From Pseudomonas alliivorans (lineage in GTDB: Bacteria; Pseudomonadota; Gammaproteobacteria; Pseudomonadales; Pseudomonadaceae): a stretch of DNA of 64,000 nt. Positions 36,556 through 46,268 of the stretch are shown here, one piece after another. The stretch is taken from assembly GCF_017826695.1 (NCBI RefSeq), contig NZ_JAFFZW010000002.1, positions 806,001 through 870,000 on the forward strand, in the 5' to 3' direction. The notes under the pieces are model-generated. The model saw only the letters and a list, made by a program, of their open reading frames with translations, was not told the DNA's origin and did no database searches. Both the position numbers and the translations under genes were made by a program. Numbering within the stretch: position 1 is the first letter of the stretch; each line of letters begins with the position of its first letter.

Positions 36556-37554
36556 TTATTCAAGCGCCTCGACCAGCGCCTTGTTGAACGCAGCCGGTTC
36601 TTCCATCTGTGGCGCATGGCCCATACCCTTGAACGCCACCAGCCTGGCACCCGGAATCATCTCAGTGACCTGCTTGCCCAACACCTTGTACTGACCGATT
36701 TTGGCCTTCACGTCCGGCGGCGCGATGTCGCTGCCAATGGCAGTGGTGTCAGCGTCACCGATCATCAGCACAGTCGGCACCTGCAATTTCGGGAATTCGT
36801 AGAACACCGGCTGGGTAAAAATCATGTCGTAGATCAGCGCCGAGTTCCAGGCAACGGCTTTCTGACCGGGCCCTTTGTTCAGCCCTGCCAACATATCCAC
36901 CCACTTGTCGTACTCAGGCTTCCAGCGCCCGTCGTAATAGGTCTTCTGCTCGTAGGCACGAATGCCTTCAGCGGTGGTCTTCAGTTCCCGCTCATACCAC
37001 TGATCCACGGTGCGGTACGGCACGCCGAGCGCTTTCCAGTCTTCCAGGCCAATCGGGTTGACCATCACCAGTTTCTCGGTCTGCTTCGGGTACATCAATG
37101 CATAACGCGTGGCCAGCATGCCACCGGTTGAGTGGCCAACGACCGATACCTTGTCGATGCCGAGCTTTTCCAGCAGCGCATGAGTATTCACCGACAGTTG
37201 CTGGAAGCTGTACTGGTAATAGCCAGGCTTGGTCGAGGTGCAGAAACCGATCTGGTCGGGGGCAATCACCCGATAGCCTGCGGCGCTCAAGCCCTTGATG
37301 GTGTCTTCCCAAGTGGCAGCACAGAAATTCTTGCCATGCATCAGCACGGCGGTTCGGCCATTGGCCTTGCCGGTGGGAGCGACGTCCATGTAACCCATCT
37401 CCAACGCCTGGCCCTGGGACTGGAAGTCGAATTTCTTGAGTGGGTGGGGATAGGTGAAGCCTTCCAGTTGCTGACCATAACTGGGCGTTTCAGCCAGCGC
37501 CACGCAGGGCAGCGTCATTGACATCAACAGACCGGCAATCTTTGCAGCCCGCAT
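36556..37554 (-). CDS. Secreted alpha/beta hydrolase
   Basis: 332 residues with a signal peptide (MRAAKIAGLLMSMTLPCVALA). The hydrolase motifs are the oxyanion segment MHGKNFCAATW, nucleophile Ser in VGHSTGGML, acid Asp in IGDADTTAIG and catalytic His in KGMGHAPQME. It is periplasmic or secreted; the substrate (ester or lactone) is unknown. AGGAGG lies before the ATG at 37554. A LysR gene is transcribed divergently 240 bases away and is the likely regulator. Confidence 0.85.
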   Translation of the reverse strand: MRAAKIAGLLMSMTLPCVALAETPSYGQQLEGFTYPHPLKKFDFQSQGQALEMGYMDVAPTGKANGRTAVLMHGKNFCAATWEDTIKGLSAAGYRVIAPDQIGFCTSTKPGYYQYSFQQLSVNTHALLEKLGIDKVSVVGHSTGGMLATRYALMYPKQTEKLVMVNPIGLEDWKALGVPYRTVDQWYERELKTTAEGIRAYEQKTYYDGRWKPEYDKWVDMLAGLNKGPGQKAVAWNSALIYDMIFTQPVFYEFPKLQVPTVLMIGDADTTAIGSDIAPPDVKAKIGQYKVLGKQVTEMIPGARLVAFKGMGHAPQMEEPAAFNKALVEALE

Positions 37555-37795
37555 AGGGGCACCTCCTGTGGGTATGGGTAGGGAATGCCGGAACGCACAG
37601 GTACAGGCGTTCCGGCCCCGGAAGTAGACCCCAGATCCCACAACAGATTCGCCCTTTTCCTACCTACAGAAACGTAAGAAGACGTTTCCGGGCTGCGAGG
37701 CAAAATGCTGGACGTCCCCTGCGGCGCGTCCCTAGACTGGCGCATCCTCTTGCAGGCGCCATCCGGATGAACCAGTCTGATGCCAAGGAACCCAC

Positions 37796-38725
37796 ATGAA
37801 TCGCAATGAACTGCGCAAGGCCGATATCAACCTGATGGTGGTCTTCGAGACCCTGATGCAGGAGCGCAATGTGACTCGTGCGGCGGAAAAACTGTTCCTC
37901 GGCCAGCCAACCATCAGCGCGGCGCTCAACCGTCTGCGCGGCCTGCTCAACGATCCGCTGTTCATTCGCGTCGGCCATCGCATGGAGCCGACCGCTCGCG
38001 CCCATGAAATCCTCAAGCACCTGACGCCGGCTCTGGACGCCATGTCCACAGCGCTGAGCCTGACCACGGACTTCGAGCCTTCGGTGAGCAAGATGACCTT
38101 TCGCATCGGCCTGTCCGACGATGTCGAATTCGGTCTGTTCCCCGCCATGCTCAAGGCGATCCGCAAGGAAGCGCCGGGCGTAGTGATTGTGGTCAAGCAC
38201 GTCGATTACCTGAATATTTCCGAGGTCCTGATGTCGGGGGACATCACGGTCGGGGTCTGCCTGACGCGCGAGCTGCCCGCCAACGCCAAACGCAAGACGC
38301 TGCGCAATGTTCAGCCACGTCTGGTCAGGGCCGATAAACCGTCAGGCCCGATGTCGATGGAAGAGTACTGTTCGCGGCCGCACGTGGTGGTATCGCACGT
38401 CGCCAGCGTCAGCAGCTTCGCCGATGAGTGGCTGACCGCGCTGGGCCGCAAGCGTCAGGTGGTGCTATCGGTGCCGCAATTCACCACCCTGCCCGCGCTG
38501 ATGGCCGGTACCGACCTGATTTCGGGGCTGTCCGATTACGCGGCGAGTGCCATGAGTGCATTGGGGCTGGTGTACGACGAACCGTTGCCCTTCCCCACGC
38601 CGGGACTGGACCTGTCGATGACATGGCTGAGCGTGATGGACAACGACCCTGCCGAACGCTGGTTGCGCAGCAGGATCGAGGAATTCATGGGCGAGCGCCG
38701 GGAAGCGCCCGCCCTGGCCGGCTGA
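37796..38725 (+). CDS. LysR-family transcriptional regulator
   Basis: 309 residues. The helix-turn-helix (VFETLMQERNVTRAAEKLFLGQPTISAALNRLR, residues about 16-48, split at its turn) and the NodD-like effector domain (FRIGLSDDVEFGLFP, VGVCLTRELP) resemble the PA0477/LeuO-NodD branch. It is divergent from the secreted hydrolase gene, which it probably controls. Its TGA at 38723-38725 directly abuts the pstB stop on the other strand, leaving no intergenic DNA between the two convergent genes. Confidence 0.88.
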   Translation: MNRNELRKADINLMVVFETLMQERNVTRAAEKLFLGQPTISAALNRLRGLLNDPLFIRVGHRMEPTARAHEILKHLTPALDAMSTALSLTTDFEPSVSKMTFRIGLSDDVEFGLFPAMLKAIRKEAPGVVIVVKHVDYLNISEVLMSGDITVGVCLTRELPANAKRKTLRNVQPRLVRADKPSGPMSMEEYCSRPHVVVSHVASVSSFADEWLTALGRKRQVVLSVPQFTTLPALMAGTDLISGLSDYAASAMSALGLVYDEPLPFPTPGLDLSMTWLSVMDNDPAERWLRSRIEEFMGERREAPALAG

Positions 38726-39505
38726 TCAGCCGAAACGACCGGTGATGTAGTCTTCGGTCTGGGTCTTGGAAGGCTTGGTGAAGATGGTGTCGGTGTCGCC
38801 GTGCTCGATCAGTTCACCCATGAACATGAACGCGGTGTAGTCCGAACAGCGTGCGGCCTGCTGCATGTTGTGGGTCACGATGATCACAGTGAACTGCTCT
38901 TTGAGCTCGGTGATCAATTGCTCGATACGGCCGGTGGAGATCGGGTCCAGAGCGGAAGTCGGCTCATCCAGCAACAGCACCTGAGGCCGCAGCGCGATGG
39001 TCCGGGCGATGCACAGACGCTGTTGCTGACCGCCGGACAGACCGGTGGCGCTCTGCTTGAGCTTGTCCTTCACTTCATCCCAGAGCGCGGCGCCACGCAG
39101 TGCCTGCTCGACGCGATCTTCCATTTCACGACGCGACAGTTTTTCATGGTGTTTGATGGCGTAGGCGATGTTGTCGTAGATCGACATCGGGAACGGCACC
39201 GGCTTCTGGAACACCATGCCGACATGGCTGCGCAGGCGGTTCATCGAGTAGCCAGGCGCCAGGATGTTTTCGCCATTGAGCAGCACTTCGCCGCGCGCTT
39301 CCTGTTTCGGGTACATCGCGTAAATACGGTTGAACACACGCAACAGGGTCGACTTGCCGCAACCCGAGGGGCCGATGATCGCAGTAATGCGCTTCTCGGG
39401 AATGGTCATGTCGATGGACTTCAGCGACTTCTGGTTGTTGTAGAAAAACTCCAGACCGCGCACTTGAATCTTGGTCTTTTCGTTGGCCAGGGAAAGGTTG
39501 TTCAT
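38726..39505 (-). CDS. pstB: Phosphate ABC transporter ATP-binding protein
   Basis: A 259-residue ATPase with Walker [10 protein letters not shown] at residues 45-53, the PstB-typical [19 protein letters not shown]-loop segment, signature [15 protein letters not shown] and Walker [13 protein letters not shown]. It powers phosphate uptake through PstCA. It overlaps pstA by one base at 39505. phoU, which normally follows pstB, is missing here; a convergent LysR gene begins at once. Pseudomonads of this group can carry two pst sets, and this may be the one without phoU. Confidence 0.95.
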   Translation of the reverse strand: MNNLSLANEKTKIQVRGLEFFYNNQKSLKSIDMTIPEKRITAIIGPSGCGKSTLLRVFNRIYAMYPKQEARGEVLLNGENILAPGYSMNRLRSHVGMVFQKPVPFPMSIYDNIAYAIKHHEKLSRREMEDRVEQALRGAALWDEVKDKLKQSATGLSGGQQQRLCIARTIALRPQVLLLDEPTSALDPISTGRIEQLITELKEQFTVIIVTHNMQQAARCSDYTAFMFMGELIEHGDTDTIFTKPSKTQTEDYITGRFG

Positions 39506-40389
39506 CAGGACGCCCTATTGCGCAGAAGAATTAAGCGAGAAAGCAGACTCAGTATCAGTACGAACAGCGTCATGACCAGTGCACCGGCCCATGCCAGGGA
39601 GTGCCAGTCGTCGAACGGACTCATTGCGTACTGGAACACCACCACCGGAACACTGGCGATTGGCTTGAGCAGATCGCTGCTCCAGAACTGGTTGCCGAAT
39701 GCGGTGAACAGCAGCGGCGCGGTTTCGCCAGTGATACGTGCCAGAGCCAGCAATACGCCGGTCACGACACCTGCCTTGGCGGCGCGCAGAACGATCTGCA
39801 GGGTCAGTTTCCATTGAGGTACACCCAGCGCCAGCGCGGCTTCGCGCATGGTCGAGGGTTGCAGTTGCATCATTTCGTCGGTGGTACGTACCACCACCGG
39901 GATCACCAGCAACGCCAGCGCCAGCGCACCGGCAATTGCCGAGAAGCCGACCTGATGGCCAGTCACCGCATTGAGCGGCAGAACGACGACGGTGTACACG
40001 AACAGGCCCAGCACGATGGACGGCGCCGACAGCAGAATGTCGTTGATGAAACGCACCGCATTGCCCAATTTGGTGTAGCGCGCAAACTCTGCCAGCCAGA
40101 TACCGGCCATCAGGCCGATTGGCGTACCGATGAGCAGGCCGATGCCGGACATCAGCACGCTGCCGTAGAAAGCATTGGCCAGACCGCCTTCGGTGCCTGG
40201 CGGAGGCGTCATGCCGGTGAACAGTTGCAGGTTCAGGGCGTCGATGCCCTTGATAATGGTGGTCAGCAGGATCCAGACCAGCCACAACAGACCGAACGCC
40301 GTGGCGCCGCAGCTGAGCACCATGGCTATCTTGTTCTTGATATTGCGAACACGGTAAATGCGCTCGCTGCCCGTCAGGTCCTGACTCAT
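39505..40389 (-). CDS. pstA: Phosphate ABC transporter permease PstA
   Basis: A 294-residue permease with six membrane segments and the PstA blocks [35 protein letters not shown] and [16 protein letters not shown]. The EAA-like loop is [23 protein letters not shown]. It overlaps pstC by ATGA (40386-40389). It forms the membrane channel with PstC. Confidence 0.95.
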   Translation of the reverse strand: MSQDLTGSERIYRVRNIKNKIAMVLSCGATAFGLLWLVWILLTTIIKGIDALNLQLFTGMTPPPGTEGGLANAFYGSVLMSGIGLLIGTPIGLMAGIWLAEFARYTKLGNAVRFINDILLSAPSIVLGLFVYTVVVLPLNAVTGHQVGFSAIAGALALALLVIPVVVRTTDEMMQLQPSTMREAALALGVPQWKLTLQIVLRAAKAGVVTGVLLALARITGETAPLLFTAFGNQFWSSDLLKPIASVPVVVFQYAMSPFDDWHSLAWAGALVMTLFVLILSLLSRLILLRNRAS

Positions 40390-41381
40390 AACCCCTCCTT
40401 ACGCGACAGACGCGACAACATCAGACGTGCGAGGGCCAGCACGATGAAGGTGACCACAAACAACAGGAAGCCCAAGGCGATCAGCGCGGAACGGTGAATA
40501 TCGGTGTAGGCCTCATTGAACTCGTTGGCGATGACCGAGGCGATGGAACTGCTCGGCATCATCAGCGACGCCGAGAACTGGTGAGCGTTGCCCAGTACGA
40601 AGGTCACCGCCATGGTTTCACCCAGCGCACGACCCAGGCCCAGGAACACACCGCCTACCACCGCCGAGCGGGTGTAAGGCAGCACGATGTCCCAGACCAC
40701 TTCCCAGGTTGTGCCGCCCAATGCATAGGCCGACTCCTTGAGCGCGACAGGTACAGTGCGGAAAACTTCCTGCATCACCGAGGTGATGAAAGGCGTGATC
40801 ATGATTGCCAGCACGATACCCGCCGTCAGCATGCCGATACCCAGCGGAGGGCCCTGGAACATCGGGCCGACCACCGGTAGCGCGCCCAGGTTTTCGGTGA
40901 TCCAGGGTGACATGTGCTCAGCCATGAACGGCCCGAACACGAACAGCCCCCACATGCCGTAGATGATCGACGGAATACCTGCCAACAGCTCGATGGCCGA
41001 GGCGATGGGCATCCGAAGCCACGGCGGCGCTACTTCGGTCAGAAAAATTGCAATGCCGAAACTCACCGGAACGGCGATCAGCAAAGCCAGAAAAGAGGTC
41101 ACCAGCGTGCCGTAGATCGGAACCAGCGCGCCGAACTTGCCGGCGTTCACATCCCACTCGGTACTGGTCAGAAAGCCAAACCCGAAAGTCTGGAATGCCA
41201 GACTGCCACCCCAGAGGGTCGACAGGGCAATACAACCCAGCAAAGCAAGCACCAGCATGGCTGCGGCCTGCAATGAACGCTTGAACCACAGGTCATGGCG
41301 ATGATCCCGTTTGGCGCGTTTCTCGCCTTCGGTCTCGACAGCTTTGACGGCAGCGGACAGGTATTGGGTGTTTTCAGTCAT
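40386..41381 (-). CDS. pstC: Phosphate ABC transporter permease PstC
   Basis: A 331-residue permease. The N-terminal cytoplasmic tail is followed by six helices, with the PstC motifs GFGFLTSTEWDV, FLTEVAPPWLRMPIASAIELLAGIPS (conserved channel entry) and PVALKESAYALGGTTWEVV (EAA loop). It follows pstS after an 82-base gap holding an imperfect GC-rich inverted repeat at 41406-41444. Confidence 0.95.
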   Translation of the reverse strand: MTENTQYLSAAVKAVETEGEKRAKRDHRHDLWFKRSLQAAAMLVLALLGCIALSTLWGGSLAFQTFGFGFLTSTEWDVNAGKFGALVPIYGTLVTSFLALLIAVPVSFGIAIFLTEVAPPWLRMPIASAIELLAGIPSIIYGMWGLFVFGPFMAEHMSPWITENLGALPVVGPMFQGPPLGIGMLTAGIVLAIMITPFITSVMQEVFRTVPVALKESAYALGGTTWEVVWDIVLPYTRSAVVGGVFLGLGRALGETMAVTFVLGNAHQFSASLMMPSSSIASVIANEFNEAYTDIHRSALIALGFLLFVVTFIVLALARLMLSRLSRKEGL

Positions 41382-41463
41382 GTTGAGTCCACTCGCAAGG
41401 AAAAGCCCCCGCCGTCGGACCGATATCGCGGCCGATGACAGGGGTCGTACAAGCTTGAATCAC

Positions 41464-42483
41464 TTACTTGGTGAATTCAGCTTTCCAGTAGTTTTCTACG
41501 CGATCGACCAGCGATTTCGGCAAGGCAACGTAATCCAGCTCTGCAGCCTGCTTCTGACCGTTTTCGAGAGACCACTTGAAGAAGTCGAACGCCGCTGCGC
41601 TCTTCTCTGCGTTCTTGGCCTTCTTGTACATGATGATCCAGGTGGTGGCAGTGATCGGCCATGCTTCTTCACCCGGAGCGTTGGTCATGATCAGGCCGAA
41701 GTCCTTGGCGTTTGCCCAATCAGCGGTGTCGGCAGCAGCAGCGAACGACTTGGCGGTCGGCGCGATGAACTTGCCGGCAGCGTTTTTCAGCTGGGTGTAG
41801 GACAACTTGTTGGTTACAGCGTAGGAGTATTCAACGTAGCCGATCGAACCTTTGATCTGCTTCACGTAAGCCGAAACGCCTTCGTTACCCTTGCCGCCCA
41901 CGCCTGCCGGCCACTGCACGGTCGAACCGAACTTCAGCTTCTCGTTCCACTCGGCGCTGGCTTTGCTCAGGTAGTTGGTGAAGTTGTAAGTGGTGCCCGA
42001 ACCGTCCGAACGGTGAACGACCGTGATTGCGGTCTCAGGCAGCGTCACGCCAGGGTTCAGCGCGACGATTGCAGGGTCGTTCCACTTCTTGACCGTGCCC
42101 ATGAAGATCTTGGCCAGGGTTTCGCCATCAAGTTTCAGCTTGCCGCTTTCGATGCCTTCCACGTTGATGATCGGCACGATACCGCCAATGACGCTGGGGA
42201 ACTGACCCAGGCCGGCAGCCTGCAGGTCTTCGGCGGACATCGGGGCGTCAGAAGCACCGAAATCAACGGTAGCAGCCTTGATCTGGGCAATACCGCCACC
42301 AGAACCGATCGACTGGTAGTTGATGCGGTTGTCGGCAGTTTTGCTGTAGTCCTGGGACCATTTGGAAATGACCGGGAAGACGAAACTCGAACCAGCGCCG
42401 GTTACATCAGTCGCGTGCGCTACACCGCTCAGGCACAGCGAAGCGATCAGAAGCGACAAGCGTTTTTTAGTCAGCAGAATCAC
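41464..42483 (-). CDS. pstS: Phosphate-binding protein PstS
   Basis: A 339-residue periplasmic phosphate-binding protein of the E. coli type. The signal peptide ends at GVAHA, followed by DVTGAGSSFVFPVISKWSQ. Ligand-site segments include the Ser of TGAGSSF, GSGGGIAQIKAATVDFGASDAPMS (split in the structure by loops) and HRSDGSGTTYNFTNYL. The start is a GTG at 42483 with GAGG seven bases before. It heads pstSCAB and has a candidate Pho box upstream. Confidence 0.95.
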   Translation of the reverse strand: MILLTKKRLSLLIASLCLSGVAHATDVTGAGSSFVFPVISKWSQDYSKTADNRINYQSIGSGGGIAQIKAATVDFGASDAPMSAEDLQAAGLGQFPSVIGGIVPIINVEGIESGKLKLDGETLAKIFMGTVKKWNDPAIVALNPGVTLPETAITVVHRSDGSGTTYNFTNYLSKASAEWNEKLKFGSTVQWPAGVGGKGNEGVSAYVKQIKGSIGYVEYSYAVTNKLSYTQLKNAAGKFIAPTAKSFAAAADTADWANAKDFGLIMTNAPGEEAWPITATTWIIMYKKAKNAEKSAAAFDFFKWSLENGQKQAAELDYVALPKSLVDRVENYWKAEFTK

Positions 42484-43003
42484 GGTAATACCTCAGTCCA
42501 GGAGATTGTGTGGTGGCCCACTTGAGGAGGCCCGAGGCGGATTTAAACGCTCAAATGTTTCTGTTTAATGACAATCCGTCGAGCAGCCTCGAATGACGTC
42601 GCTTTTTAGAGTCAATTTCCTACACTCGTTTTTTCCTGAAAACTCCTTTGACTCAATGTTTCCGGGGCCTAAAGGGCCTGGCTGCACAGCTAGCCATGTG
42701 CCATCCATCGCCGTATAGCTCAAAGCCATCACCGTTATAAAAGTGTAAAAAAATGTGCTGTTTTAGAAGATCAGGTTTTCCAAGCGGAAAATGCTTATAA
42801 CCAGATCGCCTGAAAAACGACGTCATTCACACTCTGTTTACTCGCTTCTCTACCGCTGATGGAAGACTGTTCGGAGATTCTTATTAAGGGGTGGTATTAA
42901 ATATAGCCATAATCATTGTGCTACCGTTCGTCGGGATCGCTGGCACCTATGGCAAGTGGCCAATGACCAACATGGGTATCTTAAAAAAATTGGAGTACGC
43001 ATC
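42484..43003. other. Long AT-rich divergent intergenic region
   Basis: This stretch of about 520 bases separates pstS from the small secreted protein genes and is notably richer in A and T than its surroundings. It holds the pstS promoter region with the candidate Pho box and the promoter of the 43004 gene. I see no tRNA, stable RNA fold or repeat in it. Confidence 0.7.
42557..42574 (-). promoter_or_regulatory. Candidate Pho box upstream of pstS
   Basis: Read on the minus strand: TTGTCAT-TAAA-CAGAAAC. The first half-site matches CTGTCAT at six of seven positions and the A/T spacer fits; the second half is poor. It lies 74 bases before the pstS start, where PhoB commonly binds. Confidence 0.5.
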
Positions 43004-43300
43004 ATGATCAAGACCAAACTGACTGCCCTAACCCTCGCTGGCCTGATGGCCGTTGCATCAGGTGCTGCCTTTGCTGAAACCTCGCCAACGCCTGCCAATC
43101 CCGTGAACGACAACGCGACCAAGCTGCCAGGTACCAATCCGCCGCCGGCAGATCGCAACTCGTCCAACACCAAAGGCACTCAGCAAGGTGAGCAGACCAA
43201 CAAGTCGATGAAAAACGGCTCCGGCACCATGACCCATGACAAAGGCACCCACGGTACGCACGACAAGAGCGGCGTGACCGAGAAGCCAAAGGTCAACTGA
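43004..43300 (+). CDS. Small secreted low-complexity protein
   Basis: 98 residues from the ATG at 43004 (MIKTKLTALTLAGLM). The signal peptide ends near AFA, and TTGGAG precedes the start. The mature part is rich in Asn, Thr, Gly, Lys and Pro and looks disordered (GTNPPPADRNSSNTKGTQQG; HDKGTHGTHDK). No domain is recognised. The next gene encodes a similar type of protein with the shared motif TNP followed by KxPGT, so the two may be diverged duplicates. An envelope or stress role is possible but unproven. Confidence 0.75.
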   Translation: MIKTKLTALTLAGLMAVASGAAFAETSPTPANPVNDNATKLPGTNPPPADRNSSNTKGTQQGEQTNKSMKNGSGTMTHDKGTHGTHDKSGVTEKPKVN

Positions 43301-43312
43301 TTATCCGAATGA

Positions 43313-43340
43313 CAGTGGCCGGGAACCTCCCCTGCCACTG
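43313..43340 (+). other. Hairpin between the two small secreted protein genes
   Basis: CAGTGGC and GCCACTG form a 7-bp stem that can extend inward through GGG/CCC. It lies just after the first gene's stop. It may be a terminator or a processing site; no T run follows. Confidence 0.4.
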
Positions 43341-43415
43341 GTCGGTCGACTGGCACCAGCGCCCTTGTCGCGCGCTCAATCAATGTACGGACCACACTCA
43401 TAGGAAATCGCAGAA

Positions 43416-43724
43416 ATGAACCTGAAAACAGTAGGCGCATTGACCCTTGCGGCGCTGCTGGGCAGCGTCAGTGCAGGCGTACTCGCAGGCTCGACCGGGC
43501 CGACCAATCCTGACAGCAGCGGCCCGAAAGTGCCGGGCACGGGAATGGAAAAGAATACTGACGGCACAACCCCAGGCACTCAAGGCACCAGTCCGGGCAC
43601 CAAAGGCATGGATCCCCAGCCAGGCAACAACAGCGGTATGCGCGACAAGACGAATGACTCCGGTAAGGCCGGGATGGACACCGATGGTGACGATCAGGAC
43701 GATGACGACGACAGCGCACCGTGA
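43416..43724 (+). CDS. Small secreted acidic low-complexity protein
   Basis: 102 residues with a signal peptide (MNLKTVGALTLAALLGSVSAGVLA broken after AGVLA). The mature chain is Gly/Pro/Thr-rich with PGT repeats (KVPGT, TTPGT, TSPGT) and ends in an acidic cluster (DTDGDDQDDDDDSAP) that could bind calcium or other cations. No known domain is seen. It resembles its upstream neighbour in layout. It may be an envelope protein; function unknown. Confidence 0.75.
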   Translation: MNLKTVGALTLAALLGSVSAGVLAGSTGPTNPDSSGPKVPGTGMEKNTDGTTPGTQGTSPGTKGMDPQPGNNSGMRDKTNDSGKAGMDTDGDDQDDDDDSAP

Positions 43725-43808
43725 TTCCGATCATGATCGAGAACACATAAGCGCAGCGCGGCGGCCCATTTCAAGCATCTTCAAGGACCGCCTCGCCTCC
43801 TCTTTTTT

Positions 43809-45515
43809 TCAGGCTTGAACACGGCTTTCCTGCAACATCCCCTGCGCCTCATCTCCTCCCTCGGCCCTTTCCAGCGTCCATTTCACATAGCACACATGCA
43901 CCGGCATCCCATGCTCCGCACAGAAATCCAGCCAACGCAACTGGTTGTCCTGCAAGCGGTCCCCGGGCCCTTTCACTTCGATCATCCGGTAACCGCGCTG
44001 CTCAGGGAAAAACTGGATAAGGTCCGGCATTCCTGTGCGATTGGCCTTGATATCCTGCAGCAGACGACGAAACCAGTGGCGCAGATGCTCGGCGGGCAGG
44101 CAAACCAGCGCCTGCTCCAGCAAGCCGGGCGTCAGCGCGCCCCAGAACACGAACGGCGATTGCAAGCCATGTTTGCCGAGAAAATTCTCAAGGATGGTGG
44201 CGCGGTATGCATCGGATTCGAGCTGGGCCAGACAGCCGTCGAACAGGTGGGCACGGCGCTCGTAGAAATCCGGGCTGTAAAGATCGCTCGGAGCACTGTG
44301 GAACGGATGGAAAAACGCACCCGGCAAAGGTGAGAAAATCGCCGACCAGCACAACAGTCCGAAGAGGGAATTGATCAGCGTATTCTCGACGTAATGCACC
44401 TCGCCGCCCTCTTGCTGCAAATGTTCGCGGATCAGGTATTCGACACTGCAGCCAGGCAACGGCGTGACTTGCACGTCCATGCGCTCGACCACCCTCGCCG
44501 TACGACGGCGTTCGGCTGCCAGGCCCAGCTTGCGCTGCAGGCGTGGCAACACACGCGCCAGATGCTGAACCTCAGCATCGTTTTCCGGCGCCAGCCGGGC
44601 CTGTTGCAACAGGGCCATGGCCTCGGCGTATTGTTCATTACGCTCCAGCACCCGGATCTGTCGCGAGCGGGCACCGGGGTAGCTGGATTGCCGGTAAACA
44701 GACAGCGCCAGCAGCCAGTCCTGCAGTCGCTCGGCCTGTTGACCGATGCGAAACAGCAGCTTGGCGCGGCGCATCTGTAGCCAGGGACTACGGCAGTGAA
44801 TGGCAATGGTCTGCTCAGCCAGATCATGCAGCGCCAGACTGGTTTCCAGTGCTTCGCGGCAGGCATGCAATTGCAGGCAGACCTCGATGTCTTCCCGCGT
44901 CGTGATTGCCCGGGAATCCATGGAAAACTCGACCTTCTCGTAGCGATAGATACCCAGATCGGCCAGCACGAACTCGGACCATTCCTGATAGAGATTGCCG
45001 AAATACAACAATCGCAGACGGTCGCACAGCGGCATGACCTTCAGAGAAAACACGGCATCCGGTAACGAGGCATGCCACTGATCAAGGGATCGGGACTCTG
45101 TATAGAGTGGCTGCAGGCGGTCGAACCATAGCTCCTTGCGCTCGGCACTCTTCACGCCGTGCGCCTTGAAGCACTGGCTCAACTCATCCTTGCGCAGCAA
45201 CTGGAAGAGCTCATCCAGACCCAGCGCAGGACGGTCATCGACCCATCCCAATTCAAGCAGCGGGCCTGCACTTTCGATCGGGTCGCCTATTTCGTCGTAG
45301 CTCAACTTGCTCGCCCGAAACAACGTGCCCTTGCGCATGACCATTCGCACCAGCAAGCCCTGAGCGGCCACCGGCAGCCCGGCAAACGACTCGATGAACT
45401 GGCGCTCCGATTCGTCGAGCAGGTCGTCGTAACGCTGAGCGATCCAGTCCAGCACCTGGCGAAAGTTTTCCAGGTAATAAAACGGATTGTCGAGAGGTGA
45501 GGTATTCAAGGCCAA
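43809..45515 (-). CDS. FAN1-type structure-specific nuclease (VRR-NUC)
   Basis: 568 residues. The C-terminal VRR-NUC domain shows the PD-(D/E)xK site: Asp in GMPDLIQFF (near residue 497) and Glu-Val-Lys in MIEVKGPGDRLQDNQLRWL (near 513-515). The helical N-terminal and TPR-like middle parts agree with bacterial FAN1, characterised in P. aeruginosa. FAN1 cleaves 5' flaps and helps unhook interstrand crosslinks. The gene stands alone, convergent with the small secreted protein genes. It is nearly full length for the bacterial family. Confidence 0.9.
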   Translation of the reverse strand: MALNTSPLDNPFYYLENFRQVLDWIAQRYDDLLDESERQFIESFAGLPVAAQGLLVRMVMRKGTLFRASKLSYDEIGDPIESAGPLLELGWVDDRPALGLDELFQLLRKDELSQCFKAHGVKSAERKELWFDRLQPLYTESRSLDQWHASLPDAVFSLKVMPLCDRLRLLYFGNLYQEWSEFVLADLGIYRYEKVEFSMDSRAITTREDIEVCLQLHACREALETSLALHDLAEQTIAIHCRSPWLQMRRAKLLFRIGQQAERLQDWLLALSVYRQSSYPGARSRQIRVLERNEQYAEAMALLQQARLAPENDAEVQHLARVLPRLQRKLGLAAERRRTARVVERMDVQVTPLPGCSVEYLIREHLQQEGGEVHYVENTLINSLFGLLCWSAIFSPLPGAFFHPFHSAPSDLYSPDFYERRAHLFDGCLAQLESDAYRATILENFLGKHGLQSPFVFWGALTPGLLEQALVCLPAEHLRHWFRRLLQDIKANRTGMPDLIQFFPEQRGYRMIEVKGPGDRLQDNQLRWLDFCAEHGMPVHVCYVKWTLERAEGGDEAQGMLQESRVQA

Positions 45516-45679
45516 CGGTCACAGATTCGGTGAACAGACTGGTCAAGGATACTGGCTATCCGTACAGATGCCAGCCCAAAAAGCCACTGTCTACGTGCGG
45601 GCCGATCAATGGTGCTCTTCATTCAGCGTACTGCCCGCCGTAGAATCAGTGCGATTTTCCCAATGGCGGAGCGACCGTA

Positions 45680-46177
45680 ATGCAGGCACCTCTGGTTTAT
45701 CTCGCAGGTTTCGACGTGTTTCGTCCGGACGCCATCGAGCACGGGCGTTACCTGAAAGCGCTGTGTACCGCACATGGCCTGGAGGGGTTGTTTCCGTTCG
45801 ATAACGACGTAACACCCGGCCTATCTCCTCATGAAACCGCGCGGCAGATCTATACGATGAATGTGGCGATGATTCAGCGCTGCACTGCCGTGCTCGCCAA
45901 TCTGAACGTGTTTCGAGGTCTGGAGCCGGATTCAGGCACCGCCTTCGAAGTGGGGATGGCGGTCGCGCTCGACAAGCCGGTGTGGGCGTATTTCGAGCCG
46001 GTGGATTCGCTGCGGGATCTGGTGCCGCACGATAAGCACGGATTCGACGATAACGGCTTTTCAGTGGAGGACTTCGCCCTGCCCCGCAACCTGATGCTCG
46101 CCTGCAGCTGGGCCGGAAGCAGCTCAACGGTGGAGCTTGGGGCTGAGGCGCTGGCGTTGTATTTGAGCAAGCGGTAA
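45680..46177 (+). CDS. Nucleoside 2-deoxyribosyltransferase-like protein
   Basis: 165 residues of the deoxyribosyltransferase fold. The N-terminal strand is VYLAGFDVFRPDA, and NVFRGLEPDSGTAFEVGMA carries the Asp and the catalytic Glu of the family. It may transfer or hydrolyse the sugar of deoxynucleosides or nucleotides in salvage. GGAG lies eight bases before the ATG. No operon partners; the convergent neighbour is a small acidic protein. Confidence 0.85.
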   Translation: MQAPLVYLAGFDVFRPDAIEHGRYLKALCTAHGLEGLFPFDNDVTPGLSPHETARQIYTMNVAMIQRCTAVLANLNVFRGLEPDSGTAFEVGMAVALDKPVWAYFEPVDSLRDLVPHDKHGFDDNGFSVEDFALPRNLMLACSWAGSSSTVELGAEALALYLSKR

Positions 46178-46268
46178 CGGAGATCGGCGGTGTGCCTGAA
46201 GCGCAGGCATGCCGCCCGTGACGCGACGCATCACATTCGACCACATCGTCCGGCCAGCACCGAACCAT

